DNA of 19,804 nt, from NCBI GenBank assembly GCA_949287345.1, contig CASEGD010000019.1:1-19804 (forward strand), in the 5' to 3' direction. Shown in pieces: positions 1 through 8,200 of the stretch (the stretch's first letter is position 1; each line of letters opens with the position of its first letter). The position numbers were made by a program, and so were the translations under genes. Origin of the DNA: an uncultured Phascolarctobacterium sp. (GTDB lineage: Bacteria > Bacillota > Negativicutes > Acidaminococcales > Acidaminococcaceae). The notes below the pieces were generated by a model, which made no database searches, was not told the origin of the DNA, and saw nothing but the letters and a program-made list of their open reading frames with translations.

Positions 1-2501
1 TCTTTAAGGTCGCGGAATTTATCAAGTGTTATGCCACATTCAAAGCCTGCCACAACTTCTTTAACATCGTCTTTAAATCTGCGCAGGGAGTCGATTTCGC
101 CTTCGTGTACTACAATGCCATCGCGTACTACGCGCACTTTGGAGGAGTTGGTAACTTTGCCTTCAAGCACATAGCAGCCTGCGATGAGCAGTTTGGAAAT
201 AGTAATCAGCTGGCGTACTTCCACACGCCCTGTGATAACTTCTTTAAATTTAGGAGCAAGCATGCCTTTGATAGCAGCTTCAACGTCGTTGATAGCATCA
301 TAAATAACCCTGTAAGTACGCACGTCAACCTTTTCGGTTTCGGCAGCCTTACGCGCGTTGGCGTCCGGGCGGACGTTAAAGCCGATAATCAGCGCGTTGG
401 CGGCGGATGCCAGCATTACGTCGGATTCTGTAATGGAGCCTACGCCGGAATGAACAACGACAACCTTAACTTCGTCGTTTTTAATATTGGAAAGCGAAGA
501 TTTCAGCGCTTCGATAGTGCCCTGAACGTCAGCCTTAACAACAATGTTCAGTTCTTTCAGCTCGCCTTCCTGAATACGCTGGAAGATATCGTCCAAAGAT
601 ACTTTGGCGTTCTGCTGCATTTCTTCGCTGCGGCGTTTTGCAAGACGTTTTTCGGCAACGCTGCGGGCAGTTTTTTCGTCCGTGCTGTCCAAAATATCGC
701 CTGCCATAGGCACTTCGTTCAAACCAAGCACTTCGACAGGTGTGGACGGCAGCGCTTTTTTAACTTTTTCGCCGCGGTCGTTAACCATAGCGCGCACTTT
801 GCCGTAAGCAGTGCCTGCAATAATGGTATCGCCGATGCTTAAAGTACCGCGCTGTACCAGAACGGTGGCAACAGGTCCGCGGCCTTTATCAAGTTGCGCT
901 TCGATGATAGTACCGTGTGCCGGCAGGTTCGGGTTGGCTTTCAGTTCCTGCATTTCGGCAACCAGCAAAATCATTTCCAAAAGTTCTGGGATACCGGTTT
1001 TCTGATGTGCGGAAACGGGAACCATAATGGTATCGCCGCCCCAGTCTTCAGGAATCAGCTCATGTTCAGCCAGCTGCTGTTTAACATGGTCGGGGTTTGC
1101 GCCCGGGCGGTCCATTTTGTTGATGGCAACAATAATAGGCACCTTAGCAGCTTTGGCATGGTTAATTGCTTCAATAGTCTGCGGCATAACGCCGTCGTCA
1201 GCGGCAACTACAAGGATGGCAACGTCGGTTACCTGTGCGCCGCGGGCACGCATGGCGGTAAACGCTTCATGGCCCGGGGTATCAAGGAAAACAATCTTTT
1301 TGCCCTGATAGTTAACCATATATGCACCGATGTGCTGGGTAATGCCGCCTGCTTCGCGGCTGGTTACGTTGGATTTGCGGATAGCGTCCAACAGCGATGT
1401 TTTGCCGTGGTCAACATGGCCCATAACGGTAATTACAGGCGGGCGCGGCAAACGCTTGGACGGGTCATCTTCAACCTCCGGAATTTCGGTCGGGTCTTCT
1501 TCCGGCGGCAGCGGCACTACTTCAACGTCAAATTCAGTACCGACAAGCTCTGCGGTTTCAAAATCAATATCCTGGTTAATGGTTACCATTACGCCCAGCA
1601 TAAACAGGGCTTTGATAACTTCGTTAACCTCGCGTTTGATAAGGTTGGCAAACTCTTTTACATTGATGCTTTCGCCAATTTCAACACGGCTGGGGCGTAC
1701 AACCTGAACCGGCTGCGCAGGCTGCTGCGGTTTGCTGCTGCCAGGGCGTTTTTTCATCATATGGTCGCGGCTGTGCATGTTGCGGCTGTCACGGCTGGCG
1801 TACTGGCCTTTAATCTGCGGTTTTTCATTTCGTTTTTTGTTAAACTGCTGATTGCCTTTGCCCTGCTGCTGTCCGCCGCGGTTCTGATTGTCAAAACGGC
1901 TCTGGTTCTGCTGCGCATTAGCGCCGCGGTTCGGCTGGGCTGCCTGCTGTTTGTCACGCGGTCCGATAAAAATTCCTCCCTGCGGGCGCTGGGGGCGGTT
2001 AGGTTTGTTGTTTTTGTTATGCTGCCCCTGCGGATTGCCCTTGCCCTGCTGCTGCATGGGCTGGTTATTTTTCTTCTGGTTCTGGTTTTGATTCTGGTTG
2101 TTGTTTCTGTTCTGATTCTGGCTGCGCTGGTCGTTATGCGCATTGGCAGGTTTATTGTTAGGCTGGTTTTTAGGCCTGTTATCCTGCTGCGGCTTGTTAG
2201 GCACAGCAGCTTTGGGCTGGTTCTGCACCTGCGGTTTATCATGCTTCTGCACATTGGCTTTATTATCGTTGTTAGCCGGTGCAGCTTTAGGCGCATTGTT
2301 CTGCGGCTTGGGCTGCGGCGCAGGTTTCTTCTCCGGCTGAACCGGCTTTTTGGTGAATGCGCGCACTACCAAATCTTTGGCAGAATCGTCAACCGTACTC
2401 AAACTTTTTACCTGAATGTTATTTTTGGCCAAAACATCAATTACTTCCTGATTGGTTTTGCCAATTTCCTTAGCTATTTCATATACTCTATGCTTACCCA
2501 T
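1..2501 (-). CDS. infB: Translation initiation factor IF-2, C-terminal end outside window
   Basis: GTPase that delivers initiator fMet-tRNA to the 30S subunit and promotes subunit joining. The first 833 codons are present; the gene runs off the left edge. The start ATG at 2501 ([14 protein letters not shown]) follows GGAGG at 2509-2513 with 7-nt spacing. Domains: an IF2_N module at residues 1 to about 50; a long Asn/Gln/Pro/Lys-rich linker at about 50-262; a second IF2_N module ([16 protein letters not shown]...) at about 265-325; then the G domain with G1 GHVDHGKT (about 359-366), G3 DTPGHEAF (about 406) and G4 NKMD (about 461), followed by domain II and the IF2 domain III region. It is the last visible gene of the rimP-nusA-ylxR-ylxQ-infB operon, 16 nt after ylxQ. 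The linker is unusually Q/N-rich. Identity is certain; only the 3' end is missing. Confidence 0.98.
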   Translation of the reverse strand, partial: MGKHRVYEIAKEIGKTNQEVIDVLAKNNIQVKSLSTVDDSAKDLVVRAFTKKPVQPEKKPAPQPKPQNNAPKAAPANNDNKANVQKHDKPQVQNQPKAAVPNKPQQDNRPKNQPNNKPANAHNDQRSQNQNRNNNQNQNQNQKKNNQPMQQQGKGNPQGQHNKNNKPNRPQRPQGGIFIGPRDKQQAAQPNRGANAQQNQSRFDNQNRGGQQQGKGNQQFNKKRNEKPQIKGQYASRDSRNMHSRDHMMKKRPGSSKPQQPAQPVQVVRPSRVEIGESINVKEFANLIKREVNEVIKALFMLGVMVTINQDIDFETAELVGTEFDVEVVPLPPEEDPTEIPEVEDDPSKRLPRPPVITVMGHVDHGKTSLLDAIRKSNVTSREAGGITQHIGAYMVNYQGKKIVFLDTPGHEAFTAMRARGAQVTDVAILVVAADDGVMPQTIEAINHAKAAKVPIIVAINKMDRPGANPDHVKQQLAEHELIPEDWGGDTIMVPVSAHQKTGIPELLEMILLVAEMQELKANPNLPAHGTIIEAQLDKGRGPVATVLVQRGTLSIGDTIIAGTAYGKVRAMVNDRGEKVKKALPSTPVEVLGLNEVPMAGDILDSTDEKTARSVAEKRLAKRRSEEMQQNAKVSLDDIFQRIQEGELKELNIVVKADVQGTIEALKSSLSNIKNDEVKVVVVHSGVGSITESDVMLASAANALIIGFNVRPDANARKAAETEKVDVRTYRVIYDAINDVEAAIKGMLAPKFKEVITGRVEVRQLITISKLLIAGCYVLEGKVTNSSKVRVVRDGIVVHEGEIDSLRRFKDDVKEVVAGFECGITLDKFRDLK
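1983..2147 (-). other. Asn/Gln-rich low-complexity segment inside IF-2
   Basis: Codons 119-173 of infB encode the densest part of a roughly 210-residue disordered linker. Asn and Gln dominate, with stretches such as [10 protein letters not shown] and QPMQQQGKG and interspersed Lys, Arg and Pro. On DNA it appears as an A/C-rich coding strand (CAG, AAC, AAT, AAA). The composition is prion-like, and no folded domain is recognisable. On the opposite strand the same bases read as a hydrophobic Leu/Val-rich ORF, which is an artefact. Confidence 0.85.
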
Positions 2502-2517
2502 TCATCCACCTCCAAAC

Positions 2518-2823
2518 TTAGTCGTGGCACTTGTTATATATCATAACTGCAAAATTATTATCCGTAATTATAACCGCCGTCCGCGGCGATTTACCTATTG
2601 CCGAGCCGATTTCCGCACGGGCGGGGCCTGTTACCGTTTTTACGTCTGCCGTTTCGGCAAGGTATTCCAGTTCCTTGCGCGATGCTTCCGCAGCGTCGCA
2701 GGCAATCAGCATCAACTTGGCCTTTCCGCCGTTTAACGCGCTGCGTACCGCAAAATCGCCGCTGGCAACCTTACCGGCTTTCTGCGCCAGCCCCAGTGCA
2801 AATGCTATCTGTTTACTGTCCAT
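2518..2823 (-). CDS. ylxQ: L7Ae/L30e-family RNA-binding protein YlxQ
   Basis: A 101-aa member of the ribosomal L7Ae/L30e/S12e/Gadd45 family, known as YlxQ in Bacillus. It is a small kink-turn-type RNA-binding fold, presumed to be ribosome-associated. The N-terminal LGLAQKAGKVASGDF stretch, a lysine-containing beta strand (AKLMLIACDAAE) and the late TAVIITDNNFA segment match the family. The ATG overlaps the end of ylxR by 11 nt, with GGAGG 9 nt upstream inside ylxR, so translational coupling is likely. infB follows 16 nt downstream. The position between ylxR and infB is the standard Firmicutes arrangement and supports the assignment. The exact cellular role is not established. Confidence 0.92.
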   Translation of the reverse strand: MDSKQIAFALGLAQKAGKVASGDFAVRSALNGGKAKLMLIACDAAEASRKELEYLAETADVKTVTGPARAEIGSAIGKSPRTAVIITDNNFAVMIYNKCHD

Positions 2824-3091
2824 CCGGCAAATCCTCCAGCAGCTTGGCGTAAACTTCTTCGCTCACCGGCTTTTCCAAAGCACGTTCAAGGCGTTTTTCC
2901 TTCACCGCTTTGGTAATGCAGTCCTTACTGCGGCAAACATACGCGCCGCGCCCGGATTTTTTACCGGTCAAATCTAGCGCAATTTCGCCTTCCGGCGAAC
3001 GCACAATGCGCAGCAGCGCTTTTTTATCCTTCATTTCGCCGCAGCCGACGCATTTGCGCTGCGGGATTTTTTTAATCTTCTGCTGCTTCAC
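2813..3091 (-). CDS. ylxR: YlxR family nucleic-acid-binding protein
   Basis: A 92-aa YlxR (DUF448) protein. I place the start at GTG 3091 because GGAGGTGA sits just upstream with normal spacing and the protein then begins at the usual family N-terminus ([18 protein letters not shown]). A longer frame reading upstream would lie inside nusA. The gene therefore overlaps nusA by 20 nt and ylxQ by 11 nt. Visible motifs: the paired cysteines C14-x2-C17, then GRGAYVC (C53) and C58, with several basic residues, consistent with a small RNA- or DNA-contacting protein. Family members lie almost invariably between nusA and ylxQ/infB. Some work links YlxR to transcription regulation, but its function here can only be inferred from position. 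Confidence 0.93.
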   Translation of the reverse strand: MKQQKIKKIPQRKCVGCGEMKDKKALLRIVRSPEGEIALDLTGKKSGRGAYVCRSKDCITKAVKEKRLERALEKPVSEEVYAKLLEDLPDGQ

Positions 3092-4157
3092 CGGATTCAC
3101 CTCCGATGGGTTCAAAAGGTTCTTCCTTGCTCTGGGTTTCGCTCTTGATGTCAATTTTCCAACCGGTCAGCTTGGCTGCAAGGCGTGCGTTCTGCCCTTC
3201 CTTGCCAATAGCAAGTGAAAGCTGGTAATCAGGCACAACCACGCGGCAGATTTTTTCGTTTTCCAGCACTTCGGTGCTGATAACCTTAGCCGGAGAAAGT
3301 GCGTTGGCAACATATTGCGCCGGGTCTTCACTGTATTTAACAATGTCGATTTTTTCGCCGCGCAGCTCGTTGACGATTGCCTGTACTCGCATGCCCTTCT
3401 GGCCCACGCAGGCGCCTACCGGGTCGATGTTTTCATCTTTGGTATACACTGCGATTTTGGAGCGCATGCCCGGTTCACGCGCAACGGATTTGATTTCCAC
3501 CAAACCGTCATGGATTTCCGGAACTTCCAGCTCAAACAGGCGTTTCAGCAGCCCCGGATGTGTCCTGGAAACCATAATCTGCGGCCCTTTGCTGGTTTTA
3601 CGCACTTCCAGAATGTAGGTTTTCATTCTGTCATGGTATTCGTAAATTTCGCCCGGAATCTGCTCGCCGACAGTTAAAACTGCTTCGGCTTTACCAAGGT
3701 CAATATATACGTTTCTGTTTTCCATGCGCTGAATAACGCCGGTTACAATATCGTTCTCACGGTTGTAGTATTTTTCAAACACCATGCCGCGTTCTGCCTC
3801 GCGGATGCGCTGCACAACAACCTGTTTAGCATTCTGCGCTGCAATGCGGCCAAAGTTTTTCGGCGTCACTTCCTGCTCAACAATGTCGTCAAGTTCATAA
3901 CGCGGGTCAATCTTGCGCGCATCTTGCAGCGAAAGCTCGTTAGCGTCGTCCTCAACATTTTCCACAACATGCTTCTGCGCATATACATGCAGCTCGCCGG
4001 TTGTTCTGTTTAAATCAACGCGCACGTTCTGGTTGCTGCCAAAATTCTTTTTGTAAGCAGTTACCAGCGCTTCCTCAACAGCTTCAAACAGCACGGAAGG
4101 CTCAATGCCTTTTTCCTTGCCCAATTCCTGTACTGCCATAATAAAATCTGCGTTCAC
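3072..4157 (-). CDS. nusA: Transcription termination/antitermination protein NusA
   Basis: NusA (361 aa) binds RNA polymerase and modulates pausing and intrinsic termination. Domains: an N-terminal RNAP-binding domain at residues 1 to about 125; an S1 domain at about 135-199; KH1 with the GACVGQKG loop at 248-255; KH2 with [19 protein letters not shown] starting at about 317; then a short acidic tail (residues 340-361). It lacks the extra C-terminal acidic repeats of proteobacterial NusA, as is usual in Firmicutes. The start is GTG at 4157, eight nt after GGGGGAG. It lies 21 nt after rimP, and its last 20 nt overlap ylxR. The promoter and leader hairpin upstream of rimP probably also control this gene. 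Confidence 0.98.
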   Translation of the reverse strand: MNADFIMAVQELGKEKGIEPSVLFEAVEEALVTAYKKNFGSNQNVRVDLNRTTGELHVYAQKHVVENVEDDANELSLQDARKIDPRYELDDIVEQEVTPKNFGRIAAQNAKQVVVQRIREAERGMVFEKYYNRENDIVTGVIQRMENRNVYIDLGKAEAVLTVGEQIPGEIYEYHDRMKTYILEVRKTSKGPQIMVSRTHPGLLKRLFELEVPEIHDGLVEIKSVAREPGMRSKIAVYTKDENIDPVGACVGQKGMRVQAIVNELRGEKIDIVKYSEDPAQYVANALSPAKVISTEVLENEKICRVVVPDYQLSLAIGKEGQNARLAAKLTGWKIDIKSETQSKEEPFEPIGGESGEAAED

Positions 4158-4178
4158 TTTTTTTACTCCCCCTAAAAC

Positions 4179-4655
4179 TTAAAAATCTATATGCGGTCTA
4201 ATCATAGCAATCTGTTTTCTGTCAAATACAACAGGGTTCTTGCTTTCGCGGCCCTTAATAATGGGCTTTGCGCTGACGGTTGCCTCATCGTGCGCTACCA
4301 GCACAGCAACAATCTCCTTGTTTTTCTCCCACGGCGCAAAAAATTTAATATCTACCTTTTTGCCGTAAGCGCTTTCAAAATCCTTGTCCTTTTTCAGCGG
4401 GCGGTCGATACCCGGTGAAGAAACCTCAAGATAATACTTATCTCTGATGGGGTCGCGCTCGTCCAGAACCTCCGTCAGCTTTTCGCTGACCATCTGGCAG
4501 TCGTCAATTTCAATGCCGCCGGGCTTATCAATGTAAATTCTCAGATACCAGTCCTTTTCGCGTACATACTCAACGTCCACCAGCGAAATTTCCGTTCCTT
4601 CCAAAATCTGCTCCGCCAGGGCGCTTACCAGTTTTTCAATTTCCGCACTCTGCAT
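4179..4655 (-). CDS. rimP: Ribosome maturation factor RimP
   Basis: RimP (158 aa; YlxS in Bacillus) assists assembly of the 30S subunit. The N-terminal alpha/beta domain contains LVDVEYVREKDWYLRIYIDKPGGI and DCQMVSEKLTEVLDERD. The conserved YYLEVSSPGIDRPLKK motif joins it to the C-terminal SH3-like barrel. The start is ATG 4655, because GGAGGTG at 4661-4667 lies five nt upstream. A longer in-frame extension to 4721 would begin inside the leader hairpin and adds a hydrophobic stretch not typical of the family. It is the first gene of the nusA-infB operon, behind a consensus promoter. Confidence 0.96.
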   Translation of the reverse strand: MQSAEIEKLVSALAEQILEGTEISLVDVEYVREKDWYLRIYIDKPGGIEIDDCQMVSEKLTEVLDERDPIRDKYYLEVSSPGIDRPLKKDKDFESAYGKKVDIKFFAPWEKNKEIVAVLVAHDEATVSAKPIIKGRESKNPVVFDRKQIAMIRPHIDF

Positions 4656-4695
4656 ATATTCACCTCCGCTTTTTCCTGCCCCTATAAGAGGAAAG

Positions 4696-4718
4696 AGCGG
4701 GTAAAATACCCACTCTCT
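4696..4718 (-). promoter_or_regulatory. Hairpin in the rimP-nusA leader, candidate attenuator
   Basis: The transcribed strand can form a 10-bp stem, AGAGUGGGUA / UACCCGCUCU, with a UUU loop and one G-U pair. It is followed by a pyrimidine tract UUCCUCUUAU. It starts about 22 nt after the predicted transcription start and lies about 40 nt before the rimP start. The U-tract is interrupted by cytosines, so as an intrinsic terminator it would be weak. That fits either an attenuator or simply a leader stem. No other terminator is visible after bcp. Confidence 0.6.
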
Positions 4719-4746
4719 CAAAAGAAGTCATAATTTTTCTTAATAT

Positions 4747-4775
4747 ATTATACCATTATACTTGTTTGCTGACAA
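4747..4775 (-). promoter_or_regulatory. Sigma-A-type promoter of the rimP-nusA-infB operon
   Basis: On the minus strand, TTGTCA (4775-4770) and TATAAT (4752-4747) are separated by exactly 17 nt, with AT-rich surroundings. The predicted start is near 4740, giving a leader of about 85 nt before rimP. A second TATAAT-like hexamer (4760-4755) lies 2 nt upstream of the chosen -10, but no -35 matches it. The -35 hexamer overlaps a short inverted repeat (CTTGT...ACAAG), which may be chance or an operator. Confidence 0.85.
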
Positions 4776-4799
4776 GTTTTTTGTATTAAAATTAACAAA

Positions 4800-5258
4800 T
4801 CAGCCTTTTAAGTGCGCCAGAATTTCTTCGGCGTTGGTATCCGGTTTGGCTTTTGGGTAAACCTTTTCAATTACGCCGCTCTCGTCGATGATGAAAGTAC
4901 TGCGCACAACGCCCATGCTCACCTTGCCGTACATTTTCTTTTCCTGCCAAACGCCAAAGGCTTCAATGGCTTTGCGTTCGGGGTCGCTTAACAAAATAAA
5001 CGGCAGCTCCTGCTTGGCGGCAAAATTGCTGTGCGATTTTACGCTGTCCTTGCTGATGCCGATAACCTCTACGCCAAGCTGTTTATATTCGCCGTAATTA
5101 TTGCGGAAGGCACAGGCCTGACGGGTACAGCCCGGCGTTGAATCCTTCGGGTAAAAATACACAACCACTTTTTTACCGGCAAAATCATGCAGTGATACTT
5201 CGTTTCCATCCTTATCCTGCAACGTAAAATCCGGCGCTTTCATTCCTGCTTCTAACAT
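4800..5258 (-). CDS. bcp: Thiol peroxidase of the Bcp/PrxQ class
   Basis: A 152-aa AhpC/TSA-fold peroxiredoxin that reduces peroxides with a thiol donor such as thioredoxin. The peroxidatic cysteine is C44 in the STPGCTRQAC motif. A second cysteine, C49, five residues later, is the resolving Cys of the atypical 2-Cys PrxQ/Bcp subgroup. Conserved PxF(T)LxDxDG near the N-terminus, VVVYFYPKDSTPGCT and VVRSTFIID complete the fold. The start ATG 5258 follows AAAGGAGG with 6-nt spacing. It lies only 12 nt after polC, so it is probably co-transcribed with it. It is cytoplasmic, with no signal peptide. Placement next to replication and translation genes looks opportunistic. Confidence 0.95.
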   Translation of the reverse strand: MLEAGMKAPDFTLQDKDGNEVSLHDFAGKKVVVYFYPKDSTPGCTRQACAFRNNYGEYKQLGVEVIGISKDSVKSHSNFAAKQELPFILLSDPERKAIEAFGVWQEKKMYGKVSMGVVRSTFIIDESGVIEKVYPKAKPDTNAEEILAHLKG

Positions 5259-5270
5259 AATGGGCCTCCT

Positions 5271-8200
5271 TTAAAACAAATCTATCTGGTCATTTTCCGG
5301 CAGGTCTTTTAAGGTGCCGTACTCTGCCAGCTTGTCTATTACAGATTTTGATACTTTTGAGCGCACACGTAAATCCTCCTGAGAGATGAACGGTACGCCC
5401 GTTTTACGTGCTTCGTCGATGCTTAACGCTGCCGCCGTACCGATGCCGCTTAACGCACCGAGCGGTATGCGCACGCCCTTTTCCGTCGGCAAAAAGCGTG
5501 TTGCATGCGATTTATATAAATCAATCGGCTCAAATTCAAAGCCGCGCTCCATCATCTCAACCGCAAGTTCCAGATACGTTACGGTATCCTTATCCCTGTT
5601 GTTTGCCTTGCCGCCCTGCGCATACACATCCTTAATAAAACGCTTCATGTATTCCTTGCCCTTGGCGATATAGGTCGCGTCAAATTCCGGCGCACGCACG
5701 CTGAAATATGCGGCGTAAAATTCTTTGGGGTAATGCACCTTACAGTAAGCAATCCGGTAAGCCATCAAAACATAAGCAATGGCGTGTGCTTTTGGGAACA
5801 GGTATTTAACCGTTTCGCACGATTTTTTAAACCATTCCGGAACGCCCGCTTCTTTCATAGCTTCCAGCATTTTCGGCTCTAATCCGTTTTTGGCGGCCTT
5901 GCCCTTACGCACATATTCCATCGTTTTAAACGCCAGGCTCGGCTCGACGCCCATGGCAATAAGGTTATTCATAACGTCGTCGCGCGTGGCGATAGTATCT
6001 TCAGGCGGCTTGCCTTCCTTAATCAAATCCTGCGCATTGTTCAGCCATACGTCCGTACCGTGCGAATAACCTGATACGCGCACTATCTGGCCGAAGTTTT
6101 TCGGCTGTACGTCCTCAACCATCTGGCGTACAAAGCGTGTACCGAATTCCGGTATGCCGTATGTGCCGACGCTGCTGTTAATCTGGTCAGGCGTTACGCC
6201 AAGCGCTTTCGTATTGCGGAAGATAGACATTGTAGCTTCGTCGCCGATAGGGATTTTGGTCGGCTTGATATGCGTAAATTCTTCCAGCAGCTTAATAACC
6301 GTCGGGTCATCGTGGCCGAGTATATCAAGCTTAACCAGCCTGTCGTTGATAGAATGGTAATCGAAGTGTGTCGTTACCGTCGGGCTGTCCTTTTCATCGG
6401 CAGGATGGTTCATCGGCGTAATGTAATGAATATCCATATTGCGCGGCACAACCATAATGCCGCCCGGATGCTGGCCCGTTGTGCGTTTCAGCCCGGCAAT
6501 TCCTTCAACAAGCCCCGCCATAAATGCCGGGTGCTTGGTCAGTCCTTTTTCCTCATAATATTTGCGCACGTAACCATAGGCGGTTTTGCTCGCCACCGTC
6601 GATATCGTACCGGCGCGGCAAACATTATCGCGCCCGAACAGTTCTTCGGTGTATTTATGAGCCACCGGCTGATATTCGCCGGAGAAGTTAAGGTCGATAT
6701 CTGGAACCTTGTCGCCGTGGAAGCCGAGAAATACGGCAAACGGAATATTGTGTCCGTCGCGCCACATCGGCGTTCCGCAATGCGGACAGTTTTTCTCCGG
6801 CAGGTCGAAGCCGGAAGCATATTCGTTATTGGTAAAAAATTCGCTGTAACGGCATTTTGGGCAGCGGTAATGCGGCGCCAGCGGATTAACTTCGGTAATG
6901 TCAATCAACGTAGCAACCAGCGATGAACCTACCGAACCCCTGGAACCAACCAGATAACCGTCGTCCAGTGATTTGCGCACCAGCTTGTGCGCAATATAGT
7001 ACAAAATCGCAAAGCCGTTGCTGATAATAGAATGAAGCTCGGTTTTGATTCGTTCTTCTACAATCTCCGGCAGCTCGTCGCCGTACCATTCATGCGCCTT
7101 GTCGTAAACCATTTGCGGCAGCGCTTCTACCGCGCCCGGTATCGAAGGCGAATAAAGCTGGTCGCGGTCCGGCACCGGCTTAATTTTATCTACCATATCG
7201 GCAACTTTGTTCGGGTTGGTTACACAAATTTCGTAAGCAACGTCTTTGCCGAGGTATTCAAATTCCGCCAGCATTTCTTCCGTGGTGCGATAATACAGCG
7301 GCGGCTGTTCGTCAGCGTCGCGGTAATGCTGCACGCCCTGCAAAATTGTGCGGAACTTGCTGTCTTCCGGATTTAAGAAATGCACGTCGCAGGTAGCAAC
7401 GGTCATTTTGCCCATCTGTTTGCCAAGTTCGTAAATTTTGCGGTTGTAAGCCTTCAAATCGTCAATGGTGCATTTATTTTCGCGCACCAGGTACATATTG
7501 TTGCCCAGCGGCTGAATTTCCAGATAATCATAGAACGAAGCGATTTTAATCAGTTCTTCGTCACTCTTGCCTGCCCTTACGGCGCGGTAAAGTTCACCTG
7601 CTTCGCAGGCAGAACCCAAAATCAAACCGTCGCGGTGCTCCTGAATAATGGCACGCGGCAACGCGGGGCGGTTGTTGTAATATTTTAAATGGCTAAGCGT
7701 AACAAGTTTGTACAAATTACGCAGGCCGGTTTCATTTTTAGCCAGTATGATGATATGGTCAAGCGGCGTTTTTTTGCCGCGTTTGGGCTTCAGGCTGTCC
7801 GTCGGTTCAATATCGGCTCCTTCAACACCGCTGTCGCTGATGAGATAGCCTTCCATGCCGAAAATCAGCTTCAAATCGCTGCCTTCGGCGGCATCATAAC
7901 AGAACGGAAAGGCCTGCACTACGCCGTGGTCTGTAATCGCCAGTGCCTTATGCCCCCATTTGATTGCCTTTTTAACCAAATCTTCCATCGGCGTCAGGGC
8001 GTCCAGCTTGCTCATTTTTGTATGGCAATGCAATTCTACCCTTTTAACCTCGGCATTATCCATGCGTTCTTCTTTTTCAATACGCATAATGCCCTTCGGC
8101 TCGATCGCCATCTCCTCAAAGGCATAACGGTCGCGTCTTGCATCGCCCATAATGCGCAGGTAAACGCCCGGCTTGATGCTGCCCTTAAACTTATGGCATT

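Noticed and set aside
1757..2296. 179-aa Arg/Thr-rich minus-strand ORF
   Set aside because: Out-of-frame reading of the infB linker; composition follows from CAG/AAC repeats shifted by one base.
894..2546. 550-aa plus-strand ORF with hydrophobic stretches
   Set aside because: It lies exactly opposite infB. Its Leu/Val-rich part is the complement of the CAG/AAC/AAA-rich IF-2 linker, and it has no recognisable domain.
3092..3154. Longer N-terminus for YlxR
   Set aside because: The extension is entirely inside nusA and lacks a ribosome binding site; GTG 3091 has GGAGGTGA and matches the family start.
4656..4721. Longer N-terminus for RimP
   Set aside because: It would start inside the leader hairpin, has no ribosome binding site, and adds residues not typical of RimP; the ATG at 4655 has a good GGAGGTG.
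4761..4780. Inverted repeat CTTGT-ACAAG as terminator of bcp
   Set aside because: The stem is only 5 bp, AT-rich, lacks a following T-run and coincides with the -35 of the rimP promoter.
6270..6926. 218-aa plus-strand ORF, and neighbouring ones opposite polC
   Set aside because: They lie opposite conserved PolC catalytic regions and show no domain signatures.
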